7,242 bases of DNA from a bacterium (GTDB lineage: Bacteria; Patescibacteriota; Microgenomatia; JAADGY01): the NCBI GenBank assembly GCA_013152165.1, contig JAADGY010000079.1:1-7242 (forward strand), written 5' to 3'. The position numbers and the translations under genes are program-made. The notes under the pieces were generated by a model. The model worked only from the letters and a program-made list of their open reading frames with translations. It was not told where the DNA came from and did no database searches. Positions 1 through 4,728 of this stretch are shown piece after piece. The first letter of the stretch is position 1. Every line of letters begins with the position of its first letter.

Positions 1-105
1 AGCCCTGCCAGCCCTAAGCTTATCAGCCTTGTTCTTGCCTTATTAAACATCTGGTTTAATCATACGGTTTACCAGGAAAAGCTGTCAAGCAGGGGCCACA
101 CCTAA
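1..105 (+). CDS. possible C-terminal end of a + strand gene cut by the window edge
   Basis: Reading frame 1 is open from the window edge for 34 codons to a TAA at 103-105. The other two + frames close within the first 45 bases. The peptide begins with a hydrophobic stretch (around LISLVLALLNIWF) and ends in a polar tail (YQEKLSSRGHT), which would fit the last membrane helix and short tail of a membrane protein. I do not recognise a family. An open run of 34 codons can arise by chance, so the only extra support is a terminator-like hairpin at 148-172 downstream on the same strand. Confidence 0.25.
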   Translation, partial: SPASPKLISLVLALLNIWFNHTVYQEKLSSRGHT

Positions 106-147
106 TGTAAAGATCCGGGGTCTAAAACTCCCCGCATTCTTAACTCC

Positions 148-184
148 GGGAGTGTGATTTATTCACACTCCCTTAAGTGTTTTT
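148..184 (+). terminator. hairpin with downstream T run, possible terminator of the left-edge gene
   Basis: GGGAGTGTGA (148-157) pairs perfectly with TCACACTCCC (163-172) around a 5-base loop. A five-T run follows at 180-184. The T run begins 7 bases after the stem, so this is a weak intrinsic terminator. Small GC hairpins flank it: CGGGG/CCCCG at 116-120 and 130-134, and GGGGC/GCCCC at 185-189 and 194-198. The site lies between a possible + strand gene end and the convergent rarA. Confidence 0.4.
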
Positions 185-208
185 GGGGCCAGTGCCCCTA
201 CCCACTAA

Positions 209-244
209 CGATCCCGGATCGTCATACATGACGATCCGGGATCG
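209..244. repeat. perfect 16-bp inverted repeat between convergent genes
   Basis: CGATCCCGGATCGTCA (209-224) is followed after four bases by its exact reverse complement (229-244). Each arm starts with a 13-base odd palindrome, CGATCC-C-GGATCG, so the arms can also fold on themselves. There is no T tract on either side, so it is not a standard terminator. It may be a repetitive palindromic element or a transcript-stabilising hairpin. The rest of 106-345 contains only other small hairpins and an ACTTTGA heptad tract at 320-340. Confidence 0.8.
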
Positions 245-345
245 AAAATCTGGAAAGATTGCTCCATCCTTTCACTCCCGGATTTCTTAATATTTTTCTT
301 TCTTATTACTTATTCCCTAACTTTTCACTTTGAACTTTGAAATAA

Positions 346-453
346 TCAATAGTACTTCTTCCCTTTCAACTTATCCGGCATGCACTGCTGGCCTGATCGT
401 TTGCTTGGCAGGTCATGATCATACTCATACCCCTTGCCAAAACCAAGCTTTTT
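346..453 (-). pseudogene. rarA: out-of-frame C-terminal continuation of rarA (frameshift)
   Basis: In the frame one base further along than the rarA frame, starting at 447 on the minus strand, the translation reads LGFGKGYEYDHD, continues to QQCMPDKLKGKKYY and stops at TGA (348-346). This is the normal RarA ending: family members read roughly LGYGKGYKYAHD, then a QQYLP-D-LKGK-YY-like terminus. The 3' end of rarA is therefore present but disconnected. The junction lies at the five-A run (449-453 on the + strand as T). One extra base there, or two missing bases, accounts for the shift. Restoring the frame gives about 396 aa. It could be an assembly or sequencing indel, a genuine mutation or slippage; I cannot tell which. 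Confidence 0.85.
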
Positions 454-1537
454 CAAACTTTGTTGGGGCATTGCGCAAATGAAGCGGCACCGGCAAATTG
501 CCATACTTTTTAACATCAGCCAGGGCTAAGTTCTCCACCATATAAGCCGTATTATTTTTCGGGCAAGCCGCCAAATACAACGCCAGCTGGATCAAAAAGA
601 CTCGGCACTCGGGCATGCCGATCTTGTGGCAGGCATCATAAGTAACGTTAGCCAGCAAGATAGCGGTCGGCTTGGCATTGCCAATATCCTCGCTGGCAAA
701 TCGAAGCAGCCGCCTGGCAATATAAAGCGGATCCTCACCGGCTTCCAGCATCCGCATAATCCAATAGGCCGCCGCACTGCCGTTGGAACTGCGCAGCGAC
801 TTATGAACCGCCGAAATTATGTGATAATGCTCATCGCCGTCTCGATCATAGCGCAAACTTTTCTGAACCGCCGCCTTAACCATGTCTTTATCAATAACCG
901 CTTGCTTGTCCTTAGCCGAACTGACCGCCATCATCATCGCCATCTCTAAAATATTAATCCCTACCCGCAGATCGCCGTTAGCCAAGTCGGCTATTAACTC
1001 AACAACGTCTTCATCTATCTTAAGAGTTTTGAAAATCTCTTCTTGGCCTATTATCTTTAATAAGACCTTTTTTATCTCTTGCTTTGTCAAGGGTTCAAAG
1101 ACAAAAACCTGGCTTCGGGATAAAAGAGCCGAAATGACGGTAAAAGACGGGTTTTCAGTGGTGGCGCCGATCAAAACGATCGTTCCGTCCTCAACATAGG
1201 GCAGCAAGGCATCCTGTTGGGCCTTGCTCCAGCGGTGGATCTCATCAATAAACAGCAAAGACAGCTTCCGATTGGTCTTGTTCACCTGGGCCAAAGCAAT
1301 AATCTTTTTTAACTCGGCCTTGCCGTCAATAACCGCCGATAAGCGAAAAAACTCGGCTTTCAGCCGCCTAGCAATGATAAAAGCCATCGTAGTTTTGCCT
1401 GTACCCGGCGGACCCCAAAAAATCATCGATGGCATCCGGCCAAGCTTCAAAAACTTTTCCACCAAACCAACAACCTCTGCCTGGCCAACAAACTCATCTA
1501 GATCTTGGGGTCTGTATTTATAAGCTAACGGCTCCAT
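425..1537 (-). CDS. rarA: replication-associated recombination protein RarA (MgsA/WRNIP1-type AAA+ ATPase)
   Basis: RarA is a clamp-loader-like AAA+ ATPase that acts at stalled replication forks and in recombination-linked repair in the cytoplasm. The 370-residue frame starts with the family's typical MEPLAYKYRP. It shows Walker A GPPGTGKTT (residues 42-50), Walker B LLFIDEIHR (94-102), a sensor-1 region GATTENPSF (124-132) and a likely arginine finger SRSQVF (140-145). The RarA-specific C-terminal domain follows, with EDIGNA (283-288), AACPKNNTAY (323-332) and PLHLRNAPTK (351-360). After residue 364 the frame runs out of the conserved sequence into AWFWQGV and stops. The true C-terminus lies in another frame down to 346, so the product as read is about 26 residues short and has an abnormal end. 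The start sits 56 bp from the divergent amrS and lacks a clear Shine-Dalgarno. A TAAAAT box 5 bases upstream suggests a leaderless transcript. Confidence 0.96.
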   Translation of the reverse strand: MEPLAYKYRPQDLDEFVGQAEVVGLVEKFLKLGRMPSMIFWGPPGTGKTTMAFIIARRLKAEFFRLSAVIDGKAELKKIIALAQVNKTNRKLSLLFIDEIHRWSKAQQDALLPYVEDGTIVLIGATTENPSFTVISALLSRSQVFVFEPLTKQEIKKVLLKIIGQEEIFKTLKIDEDVVELIADLANGDLRVGINILEMAMMMAVSSAKDKQAVIDKDMVKAAVQKSLRYDRDGDEHYHIISAVHKSLRSSNGSAAAYWIMRMLEAGEDPLYIARRLLRFASEDIGNAKPTAILLANVTYDACHKIGMPECRVFLIQLALYLAACPKNNTAYMVENLALADVKKYGNLPVPLHLRNAPTKFEKAWFWQGV

Positions 1538-1542
1538 ATTTT

Positions 1543-1548
1543 ATTTTA
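1543..1548 (-). promoter_or_regulatory. candidate -10 box of rarA, leaderless
   Basis: On the minus strand TAAAAT lies 5 bases before the rarA ATG (1537-1535), so transcription would start at or next to the start codon. I see no good -35 hexamer. The 56-bp rarA/amrS gap must hold both divergent promoters, which supports a promoter here. The exact box is uncertain because the sequence is A/T-rich. Confidence 0.35.
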
Positions 1549-1553
1549 TCCTA

Positions 1554-1582
1554 TTTAAATCATTCTCCCTATTTCCTATAAT
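1554..1582 (+). promoter_or_regulatory. candidate promoter of amrS with near-zero leader
   Basis: A perfect TATAAT at 1577-1582 is preceded, with a 17-base spacer, by a weak -35 TTTAAA (1554-1559). The expected start of transcription, about 7 bases after the -10, is only a few bases before the ATG at 1594. The mRNA would be leaderless or nearly so, and there is no Shine-Dalgarno in this gap. Confidence 0.6.
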
Positions 1583-1593
1583 TAAACTAGACT

Positions 1594-2661
1594 ATGAAGC
1601 TAGCCAAACTCTACAAACCTATCAAAGACAAAACCGTTCAATGCCAGGCTTGCCGCTGGTACTGCGCCATACCCCAAAACCAATACGGAGTCTGCGGGGT
1701 GCGGAAAAACATCAAAGGCAAACTCTACCTTTTAGTTTATGGCAAAGCCGTCGGCATGCACCTTGACCCAATCGAAAAAAAACCGCTTTTCCATTTCCTG
1801 CCCGGCACCATCGCCTTATCCTTCGGCACCGTCGGCTGCAGTTTCGGCTGCCTATTCTGCCAAAACCATTTTCAATCCCAACCAACTCGCCAAATTCGCT
1901 ACTCCCCCATCCCTTTAAAGCAAAAAGACAAACTCATCAAACAAGTTATTAACCAGCAATCTCAAAACTTTCCTCCGGCAAAAATTGTTGACCTTGCCCT
2001 AAAAACCAAAGCCCGATCAATCGCCTATACCTATAATGAACCAACCATCTTTATCGAGTATGCTTATGACACCGCTAAACTAGCTAAAAAACATGGCCTT
2101 TACAACCTTTTTGTGTCAAACGGCTTCGAATCAAAAGAAAGCCTTGAGTTAATCACGCCATATCTAGATGCTATCAACATTGATCTTAAAAGCTTTAATC
2201 CCAATTTTTACAAGAAAATAGTTAAAGGTAGACTGGACTACGTGCTCGATAATATAAAGCATATGCATAAAAAAGGTATTCATTTAGAAATCACCACCCT
2301 AATAATTCCTAATCATAACGATTCACCTGAAGAGTTAACCCAAATCGCCCAATTTATTAAAAGCATCGACCCTGATATCCCCTGGCACATCACCGCTTTT
2401 TACCCAGCCTATAAAATGCTCGACACCCCTCCCACTCCGCCGGAAACTTTACTGACCGCCTGGCAGATCGGCAAAAAAATCGGCTTAAATTATGTCTATA
2501 TTGGCAATATCCTGGACCCTCAACACTCATCTACCTACTGTCCAAAATGCAACTCTCTTTTAATTTACCGATCCGGCTGGGATACTCAAATTATTGACCT
2601 TGATCCAACTACCGGCACCTGCCACCACTGCCACCACCCCATTAAAGGCATATGGCAATAG
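1594..2661 (+). CDS. amrS: AmmeMemoRadiSam system radical SAM enzyme (AmrS, PflA-like)
   Basis: This is a 355-residue radical SAM protein of the COG1180 / AmrS type. The iron-sulfur motif CSFGCLFC (Cys82, Cys86, Cys89) should hold the 4Fe-4S cluster that cleaves S-adenosylmethionine. An N-terminal cysteine set (Cys17, Cys20, Cys24, Cys34), the GTVGC lead-in, AYTYNEP (144-150) and NIDLKSF (195-201) are typical of this family. The C-terminus has two CxxC pairs (Cys316/Cys319 and Cys343/Cys346) that look like a zinc ribbon. In other genomes AmrS accompanies AMMECR1-domain and Memo-domain proteins, but neither is in this window. The substrate is not established as far as I know. The gene is monocistronic here: rarA is divergent, and over 500 bp of non-coding sequence follows. 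The start is fixed by the -10 box just upstream. Confidence 0.93.
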   Translation: MKLAKLYKPIKDKTVQCQACRWYCAIPQNQYGVCGVRKNIKGKLYLLVYGKAVGMHLDPIEKKPLFHFLPGTIALSFGTVGCSFGCLFCQNHFQSQPTRQIRYSPIPLKQKDKLIKQVINQQSQNFPPAKIVDLALKTKARSIAYTYNEPTIFIEYAYDTAKLAKKHGLYNLFVSNGFESKESLELITPYLDAINIDLKSFNPNFYKKIVKGRLDYVLDNIKHMHKKGIHLEITTLIIPNHNDSPEELTQIAQFIKSIDPDIPWHITAFYPAYKMLDTPPTPPETLLTAWQIGKKIGLNYVYIGNILDPQHSSTYCPKCNSLLIYRSGWDTQIIDLDPTTGTCHHCHHPIKGIWQ

Positions 2662-2740
2662 TTACTGGTTACGTGTTAACTAGTTAGCTAGTTGCGAGTT
2701 ACTAGATTAAAGAATTATTTATGATTTGAGATTGAAAATT
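2660..2740. repeat. degenerate 7-bp-periodic tracts downstream of amrS
   Basis: From the amrS stop codon to about 2710 the sequence repeats a GTTA core every 7-8 bases (AGTTACT, GGTTACG, TGTTAAC, then TAGTTAGC and AGTTACT). A second short tract at 2720-2740 has TATGATT, TGAGATT and GAAAATT, the same unit type seen at 3562-3589 and 4852-4879. No coding potential is seen. Confidence 0.6.
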
Positions 2741-2769
2741 TTATCCCTGTCCCCAAGGTTTTGGTTGGT

Positions 2770-2862
2770 GGTTTCCATCCTCTTAACGGTTGATATTTCC
2801 TATTAATCCTTAAGGTGTGACCTGAGGTTTGATGGATATATATCCTTAAGAGGTTGGAAACC
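2770..2862. repeat. 17-bp inverted repeat (one mismatch) of the GGTTTCC-CCTCTTAA element
   Basis: GGTTTCCATCCTCTTAA at 2770-2786 is complementary to TTAAGAGGTTGGAAACC at 2846-2862 with one mismatch. The right arm, extended to CTTAAGAGGTTGGAAACC (2845-2862), recurs exactly in reverse complement at 4729-4746. A looser copy lies at 2938-2957. The GGTTGGAAACC half can itself fold as GGTT-GGA-AACC. Confidence 0.75.
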
Positions 2863-2893
2863 GGTCCCTCTGGGTTAGTTGCCCCCCTGCTCC

Positions 2894-2936
2894 ACTTCCC
2901 GGAAGTGTTAGGAAAACACTTCCGGGAAGTATTTTT
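2894..2936 (+). terminator. perfect 16-bp hairpin followed by ATTTTT
   Basis: ACTTCCCGGAAGTGTT (2894-2909) pairs exactly with 2915-2930 around the loop AGGAA, and ATTTTT follows at 2931-2936. This is a strong candidate + strand intrinsic terminator, for amrS or for an RNA encoded between. The arms contain the odd palindrome ACTTCC-C-GGAAGT, the same design as the hairpin at 209-244. Confidence 0.65.
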
Positions 2937-2955
2937 AGGTTGTACCATCCTCTTT

Positions 2956-2997
2956 AACCCCGGGGGAAGCCTAAAGGCAACCCCCGGGGTTCTTTTT
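2956..2997 (+). terminator. strong intrinsic terminator
   Basis: AACCCCGGGGG (2956-2966) pairs with CCCCCGGGGTT (2981-2991). An inner GCC/GGC pairing closes a TAAA loop, and CTTTTT follows directly at 2992-2997. It is the best-formed + strand terminator in the window and lies about 295 bases after the amrS stop, behind the hairpin at 2894-2930. Confidence 0.75.
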
Positions 2998-3036
2998 GGT
3001 AAGATAACTTTCAGGGTTCTTTTAAGAGTGGTTTGT

Positions 3037-3096
3037 TTAGTATTTGTAATTTAGTATTTAGTATTTATTTGGAGCTTAAGATTTAGAATTTAGGAT
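3037..3096. repeat. 7-bp-periodic tract (TTAGTAT / TTAGAAT units)
   Basis: TTAGTAT recurs at 3037, 3051 and 3058, with TTGTAAT at 3044. After a short break, TTAAGAT, TTAGAAT and TTAGGAT follow in register at 3076, 3083 and 3090. The spacing is 7 bases within each run. The tract has no open frame of interest and abuts the hairpin at 3098-3127. Confidence 0.65.
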
Positions 3097-3097
3097 T

Positions 3098-3127
3098 TAC
3101 CCGCCTCGCGTCAACGCGAGGCGGGTA
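3098..3127. repeat. 13-bp GC-rich hairpin, copy 1 of the CCCGCCTCGCG element
   Basis: TACCCGCCTCGCG (3098-3110) pairs perfectly with CGCGAGGCGGGTA (3115-3127) around TCAA. The right side AACGCGAGGCGGGTA (3113-3127) recurs exactly at 3543-3557. It is followed by ACTTTTA, so it could act as a weak + strand terminator, but the recurrence suggests a dispersed palindromic repeat. Confidence 0.7.
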
Positions 3128-3155
3128 ACTTTTAACTTTGCACTTTGAACTTTTA
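3128..3155. repeat. four tandem ACTTTNN heptads
   Basis: ACTTTTA, ACTTTGC, ACTTTGA and ACTTTTA lie head to tail with the ACTTT core invariant. The same unit is present at 320-340 (ACTTTTC, ACTTTGA, ACTTTGA). In both places TATTACTTATTCC is close by (304-316 and 3161-3173), so the two spacers share a composite repeat. Confidence 0.75.
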
Positions 3156-3190
3156 ATTAATATTACTTATTCCTTCCTGCCTCCATCTTA

Positions 3191-3196
3191 TATAAT
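3191..3196 (+). promoter_or_regulatory. -10 box of the tRNA-Trp / tRNA-Val unit
   Basis: A perfect TATAAT stands 14 bases before the first base of tRNA-Trp, so transcription would begin about 8 bases upstream of the mature 5' end. The region 17 bases upstream (TATTCC, 3168-3173) is a poor -35. No separate good promoter is placed correctly for tRNA-Val, so the two tRNAs are probably co-transcribed. Confidence 0.6.
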
Positions 3197-3210
3197 ATGA
3201 CTAGCAGTTA

Positions 3211-3283
3211 AGGCGCGTGGCGTAATTGGTAGCGCAACGGTCTCCAAAACCGTAGGTTGCAGGTTCGAGTCCTGCCGCGCCTG
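3211..3283 (+). tRNA. tRNA-Trp (anticodon CCA)
   Basis: A 73-base cloverleaf. The acceptor stem AGGCGCG (3211-3217) pairs with CGCGCCT (3276-3282), with discriminator G at 3283 as expected for bacterial tRNA-Trp. The D stem is GCGT/GCGC, and the anticodon stem ACGGT/ACCGT holds the loop CTCCAAA with anticodon CCA at 3244-3246. The T arm is GCAGG-TTCGAGT-CCTGC. The 3' CCA is not encoded (the sequence continues CCC), so it must be added after transcription. Many bacteria have tRNA-Trp just upstream of secE; here tRNA-Val and galU intervene. Confidence 0.96.
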
Positions 3284-3345
3284 CCCAAAACATCCTATCT
3301 ACATTAGGGATAAAAAACACCTTAAAGTTTAAAAACTTATAAACA

Positions 3346-3419
3346 GGGCCTGTAGCTCAGTTGGCTAGAGCGTTCGGTTCACATCCGAAAGGTCGGAGGT
3401 TCAAGTCCTCCCAGGCCCA
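3346..3419 (+). tRNA. tRNA-Val (anticodon CAC)
   Basis: A 74-base cloverleaf. The acceptor stem GGGCCTG (3346-3352) pairs with CAGGCCC (3412-3418), with discriminator A at 3419. The D stem is GCTC/GAGC, and the anticodon stem TTCGG/CCGAA holds the loop TTCACAT with anticodon CAC at 3380-3382, which reads GTG. The T arm is GGAGG-TTCAAGT-CCTCC. No 3' CCA is encoded. It lies 62 bases after tRNA-Trp. tRNA-Val(CAC) is a less common bacterial isoacceptor than the UAC and GAC forms. Confidence 0.95.
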
Positions 3420-3515
3420 CATTTTTATTATTATTTTCCCCATTCGCACCGGAACATGATTTATGGGCACTCCAGTGTTGTCCACCGAAGGTGGTTAGTT
3501 TTGACATTTAAGTTG

Positions 3516-3555
3516 CCCGCCTTAAACTCGCGTTGCTCGTTTAACGCGAGGCGGG
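3516..3555. repeat. CCCGCCTCGCG element copy 2, with a 6-base bulge
   Basis: CCCGCC (3516-3521) pairs with GGCGGG (3550-3555), and TCGCGTT (3528-3534) pairs with AACGCGA (3543-3549). TTAAAC (3522-3527) is left as a bulge. Compared with the perfect hairpin at 3098-3127, this copy carries 6 extra bases in the left arm and a longer loop. AACGCGAGGCGGGTA is identical in both. Confidence 0.65.
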
Positions 3556-3561
3556 TAGTTT

Positions 3562-3592
3562 TGACATTTGACATCTAAGATTTGAGATTTTT
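3562..3592. repeat. TGANATT heptad tract
   Basis: TGACATT, TGACATC, TAAGATT and TGAGATT run in tandem from 3562 to 3589. They are preceded by TAGTTT and followed by a T run. The tract matches the one at 4852-4882: TAGTTTTGACATTTGA and TAAGATTTGAGATTTTT are identical in both. Confidence 0.7.
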
Positions 3593-3622
3593 TTATACCT
3601 ATTCCCCCATTCCTTACGCTCA

Positions 3623-3666
3623 CTTTGTTGGCTGGATCCTTCGCTTTTAAGCTCAGGATAACAAAG
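3623..3666. repeat. hairpin resembling the widespread ATCCTGAGC...GCGAAGGAT intergenic repeat
   Basis: CTTTGTT (3623-3629) pairs with AACAAAG (3660-3666), and inside this ATCCT pairs with AGGAT. On the minus strand it reads ATCCTGAGC, TTAAAA, GCGAAGGATC. From memory, similar strings are dispersed intergenic palindromes in many bacterial genomes. It lies downstream of galU and could stabilise or end that transcript, but it has no T tract in the right place. Confidence 0.4.
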
Positions 3667-3690
3667 GAAAAAATATTCTAACTCACTAGC

Positions 3691-3718
3691 CTGCTTTAAT
3701 ATAAAGCAGTTAATTTTT
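3691..3718 (+). terminator. 8-bp hairpin with T tract, possible terminator of tRNA transcript
   Basis: CTGCTTTA (3691-3698) and TAAAGCAG (3702-3709) form a stem with a 3-base loop, followed by TTAATTTTT (3710-3718). Orientation favours the + strand, blocking read-through from the tRNA side into galU. The same hairpin sits 34 bases after the galU stop on the minus strand and may also serve as its 3' end, although no T run follows directly there. Confidence 0.5.
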
Positions 3719-3742
3719 CCACCGCAGTCTCAATAAAGGCGA

Positions 3743-4633
3743 TCAGTTTTCACTTATTTTAAGCATCTCTTCCAAATACCTCTTATACTCCCCGTTAATC
3801 TCTGGATGCCTTAAAGCAAACGAAGTGATCGTCTTCATATACTCCAAGATATTACCACAGTCATAATACGTCCCATTCTTTATAGCCCTAGCATACACCT
3901 TGTGCCCATTCTCTCTCAACACATTTAAGGCATCAATATAAACCAGCTCCTCCCCTTCGGGACGCCTTTTATTGGCCTCTTCTATAGCTGGAAATATGTC
4001 AGGGGTAAAAACAAAGCCGGATACTACTGCTAAATCAGATGGCGCCTTATCAGGACCCGGTTTCTCTATTAATTCAGCCACCTCGATTACGCCGTTTTCC
4101 ACCTCCGTGCCCGCCGCATAGCCATACCGCCTAGTGTCCTCTGGGCGGCTGGTTTGAACACAACCTAAAACGCTAGCCTGATATTTTTCATAAGTTTCGA
4201 TCAACTGCCTGGCCCTGGAGGGCTTTGCATCTATAAAATCATCTCCCCAAAAAACCAAAAAGGGCTCATCACCTATTATTTCTTTAGCATTCCAAACCGG
4301 CGTAGCATTGCCCTTTGGCCCCTTTTGTCTCAAATAGTAAAAATTAGCCAGCTCTGGAATGCCTTCTATCATAGCCAGCCTATTTAGCTTGCCACTGTCT
4401 TTCAAATGAGCTTCCAGCTCAAAATTATGATCAAAATGATCCTCAATCGACCGCTTATGATAACCAGTAACTATAATAATCTCTGTTATGCCGGCTTCGA
4501 CCAGCTCTTCTACTACATACTGAATCACCGGCTTATCAACCAAGGGTAACATCTCTTTTGGCATCGCCTTGGTTTGGGGCAGAAAACGAGTCCCAAACCC
4601 GGCTGCTGGAATAACTGCTTTGCGAATACTCAT
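3743..4633 (-). CDS. galU: UTP--glucose-1-phosphate uridylyltransferase GalU
   Basis: GalU makes UDP-glucose from UTP and glucose-1-phosphate in the cytoplasm, feeding cell-surface polysaccharide and glycolipid synthesis. The 296-residue length is normal. The nucleotide-binding signature AAGFGTRFLP (residues 10-19) continues with TKAMPKEMLP (21-30). VDKPVIQYVVEE (32-43) follows, then the metal-site region FWGDDF (128-133), VAELIEKP (185-192) and DCGNILEY (258-265), all conserved in the family. The start is certain: AGAAGGAGGT lies on the minus strand at 4649-4640, giving AGGAGG 7 bases from the ATG. The gene is transcribed toward the tRNAs and away from secE, and no other sugar-nucleotide gene is adjacent. 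Confidence 0.96.
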   Translation of the reverse strand: MSIRKAVIPAAGFGTRFLPQTKAMPKEMLPLVDKPVIQYVVEELVEAGITEIIIVTGYHKRSIEDHFDHNFELEAHLKDSGKLNRLAMIEGIPELANFYYLRQKGPKGNATPVWNAKEIIGDEPFLVFWGDDFIDAKPSRARQLIETYEKYQASVLGCVQTSRPEDTRRYGYAAGTEVENGVIEVAELIEKPGPDKAPSDLAVVSGFVFTPDIFPAIEEANKRRPEGEELVYIDALNVLRENGHKVYARAIKNGTYYDCGNILEYMKTITSFALRHPEINGEYKRYLEEMLKISEN

Positions 4634-4639
4634 GATAAA

Positions 4640-4678
4640 ACCTCCTTCTAAAATAAATAACCCAACATCTTAATTATA
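4640..4678 (-). promoter_or_regulatory. galU promoter -10 and strong Shine-Dalgarno
   Basis: On the minus strand TATAAT (4678-4673) lies about 40 bases before the galU ATG, and AGAAGGAGGT (4649-4640) follows. This implies a leader of roughly 33 bases. No good -35 is visible. It is the only textbook Shine-Dalgarno in the window. Confidence 0.6.
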
Positions 4679-4728
4679 AATGGACAATGAAACCACTAAG
4701 ATACCATCTTCCCTTCCCGCCAATCCAA

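Larger units (their letters stand above)
2741..2997 (+). other. structured non-coding stretch, possible untranslated RNA or amrS 3' UTR
   Basis: This stretch has no convincing gene but is dense in pairing potential. A 17-bp inverted repeat with one mismatch (2770-2786 against 2846-2862) encloses the self-complementary blocks CCTTAAGG (2808-2815) and GGATATATATCC (2834-2845). It is followed by a perfect 16-bp hairpin (2894-2930) and a GC-rich terminator-like hairpin (2956-2997). CCATCCTCTT occurs twice (2775-2784, 2945-2954). It could be a small RNA ending at one of the two T tracts, the long 3' end of amrS mRNA, or nested palindromic repeats. I do not recognise a known RNA family such as SRP RNA, tmRNA or RNase P, and I see no clear promoter. 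Confidence 0.4.
3420..3742. other. repeat-rich spacer between tRNA-Val and galU
   Basis: There is no gene here. In order, the spacer holds a T-rich run just after tRNA-Val, the small hairpin CCACC-GAA-GGTGG (3482-3494), TAGTTTTGACATTT (3496-3509), a bulged GC hairpin (3516-3555), a second TAGTTTTGACATTT (3556-3569) leading a heptad tract, a hairpin at 3623-3666 and a hairpin with a T tract at 3691-3718. Confidence 0.7.

Noticed and set aside
425..430. TGA read through as glycine (code 25, as in Gracilibacteria/SR1) to extend rarA
   Set aside because: Read-through in that frame gives no RarA-like sequence and soon meets another TGA. The conserved C-terminus is in a different frame, and galU ends normally at TGA.
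592..1523. Several open frames overlapping rarA on both strands
   Set aside because: They are shadows of rarA, whose Walker motifs and RarA domains leave no doubt about the coding frame.
2715..2948. 77-codon open frame on the minus strand in the amrS-tRNA spacer
   Set aside because: It runs through the inverted repeat and the perfect hairpin, has no ribosome-binding site or recognisable domain, and its codons are explained by palindromes.
2741..2997. Known structured RNA (SRP, 6S, tmRNA or RNase P)
   Set aside because: None of the signature sequences of SRP RNA, tmRNA or RNase P is present, and a 6S-like long hairpin with a central bubble is not supported by the inner palindromes.
2854..3054. 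66-codon open frame on the + strand (begins METGPSG)
   Set aside because: It is translated across two hairpins and a terminator, with no Shine-Dalgarno or family resemblance. It is most likely chance.
3037..3096. Telomere-like or replication-origin iteron array (TTAGGAT resembles TTTAGGG)
   Set aside because: Units vary too much, and no DnaA boxes or replication initiator are nearby. The period alone is not enough.
320..3155. CRISPR array suggested by repeated short units
   Set aside because: Units are 7-9 bases, degenerate and head to tail, with no 25-37-base repeats, no unique spacers and no cas genes.
3338..3343. Separate -10 box (TATAAA) for tRNA-Val
   Set aside because: It lies only a few bases before the mature tRNA 5' end, so transcription would start inside the tRNA. 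Co-transcription with tRNA-Trp is more likely.
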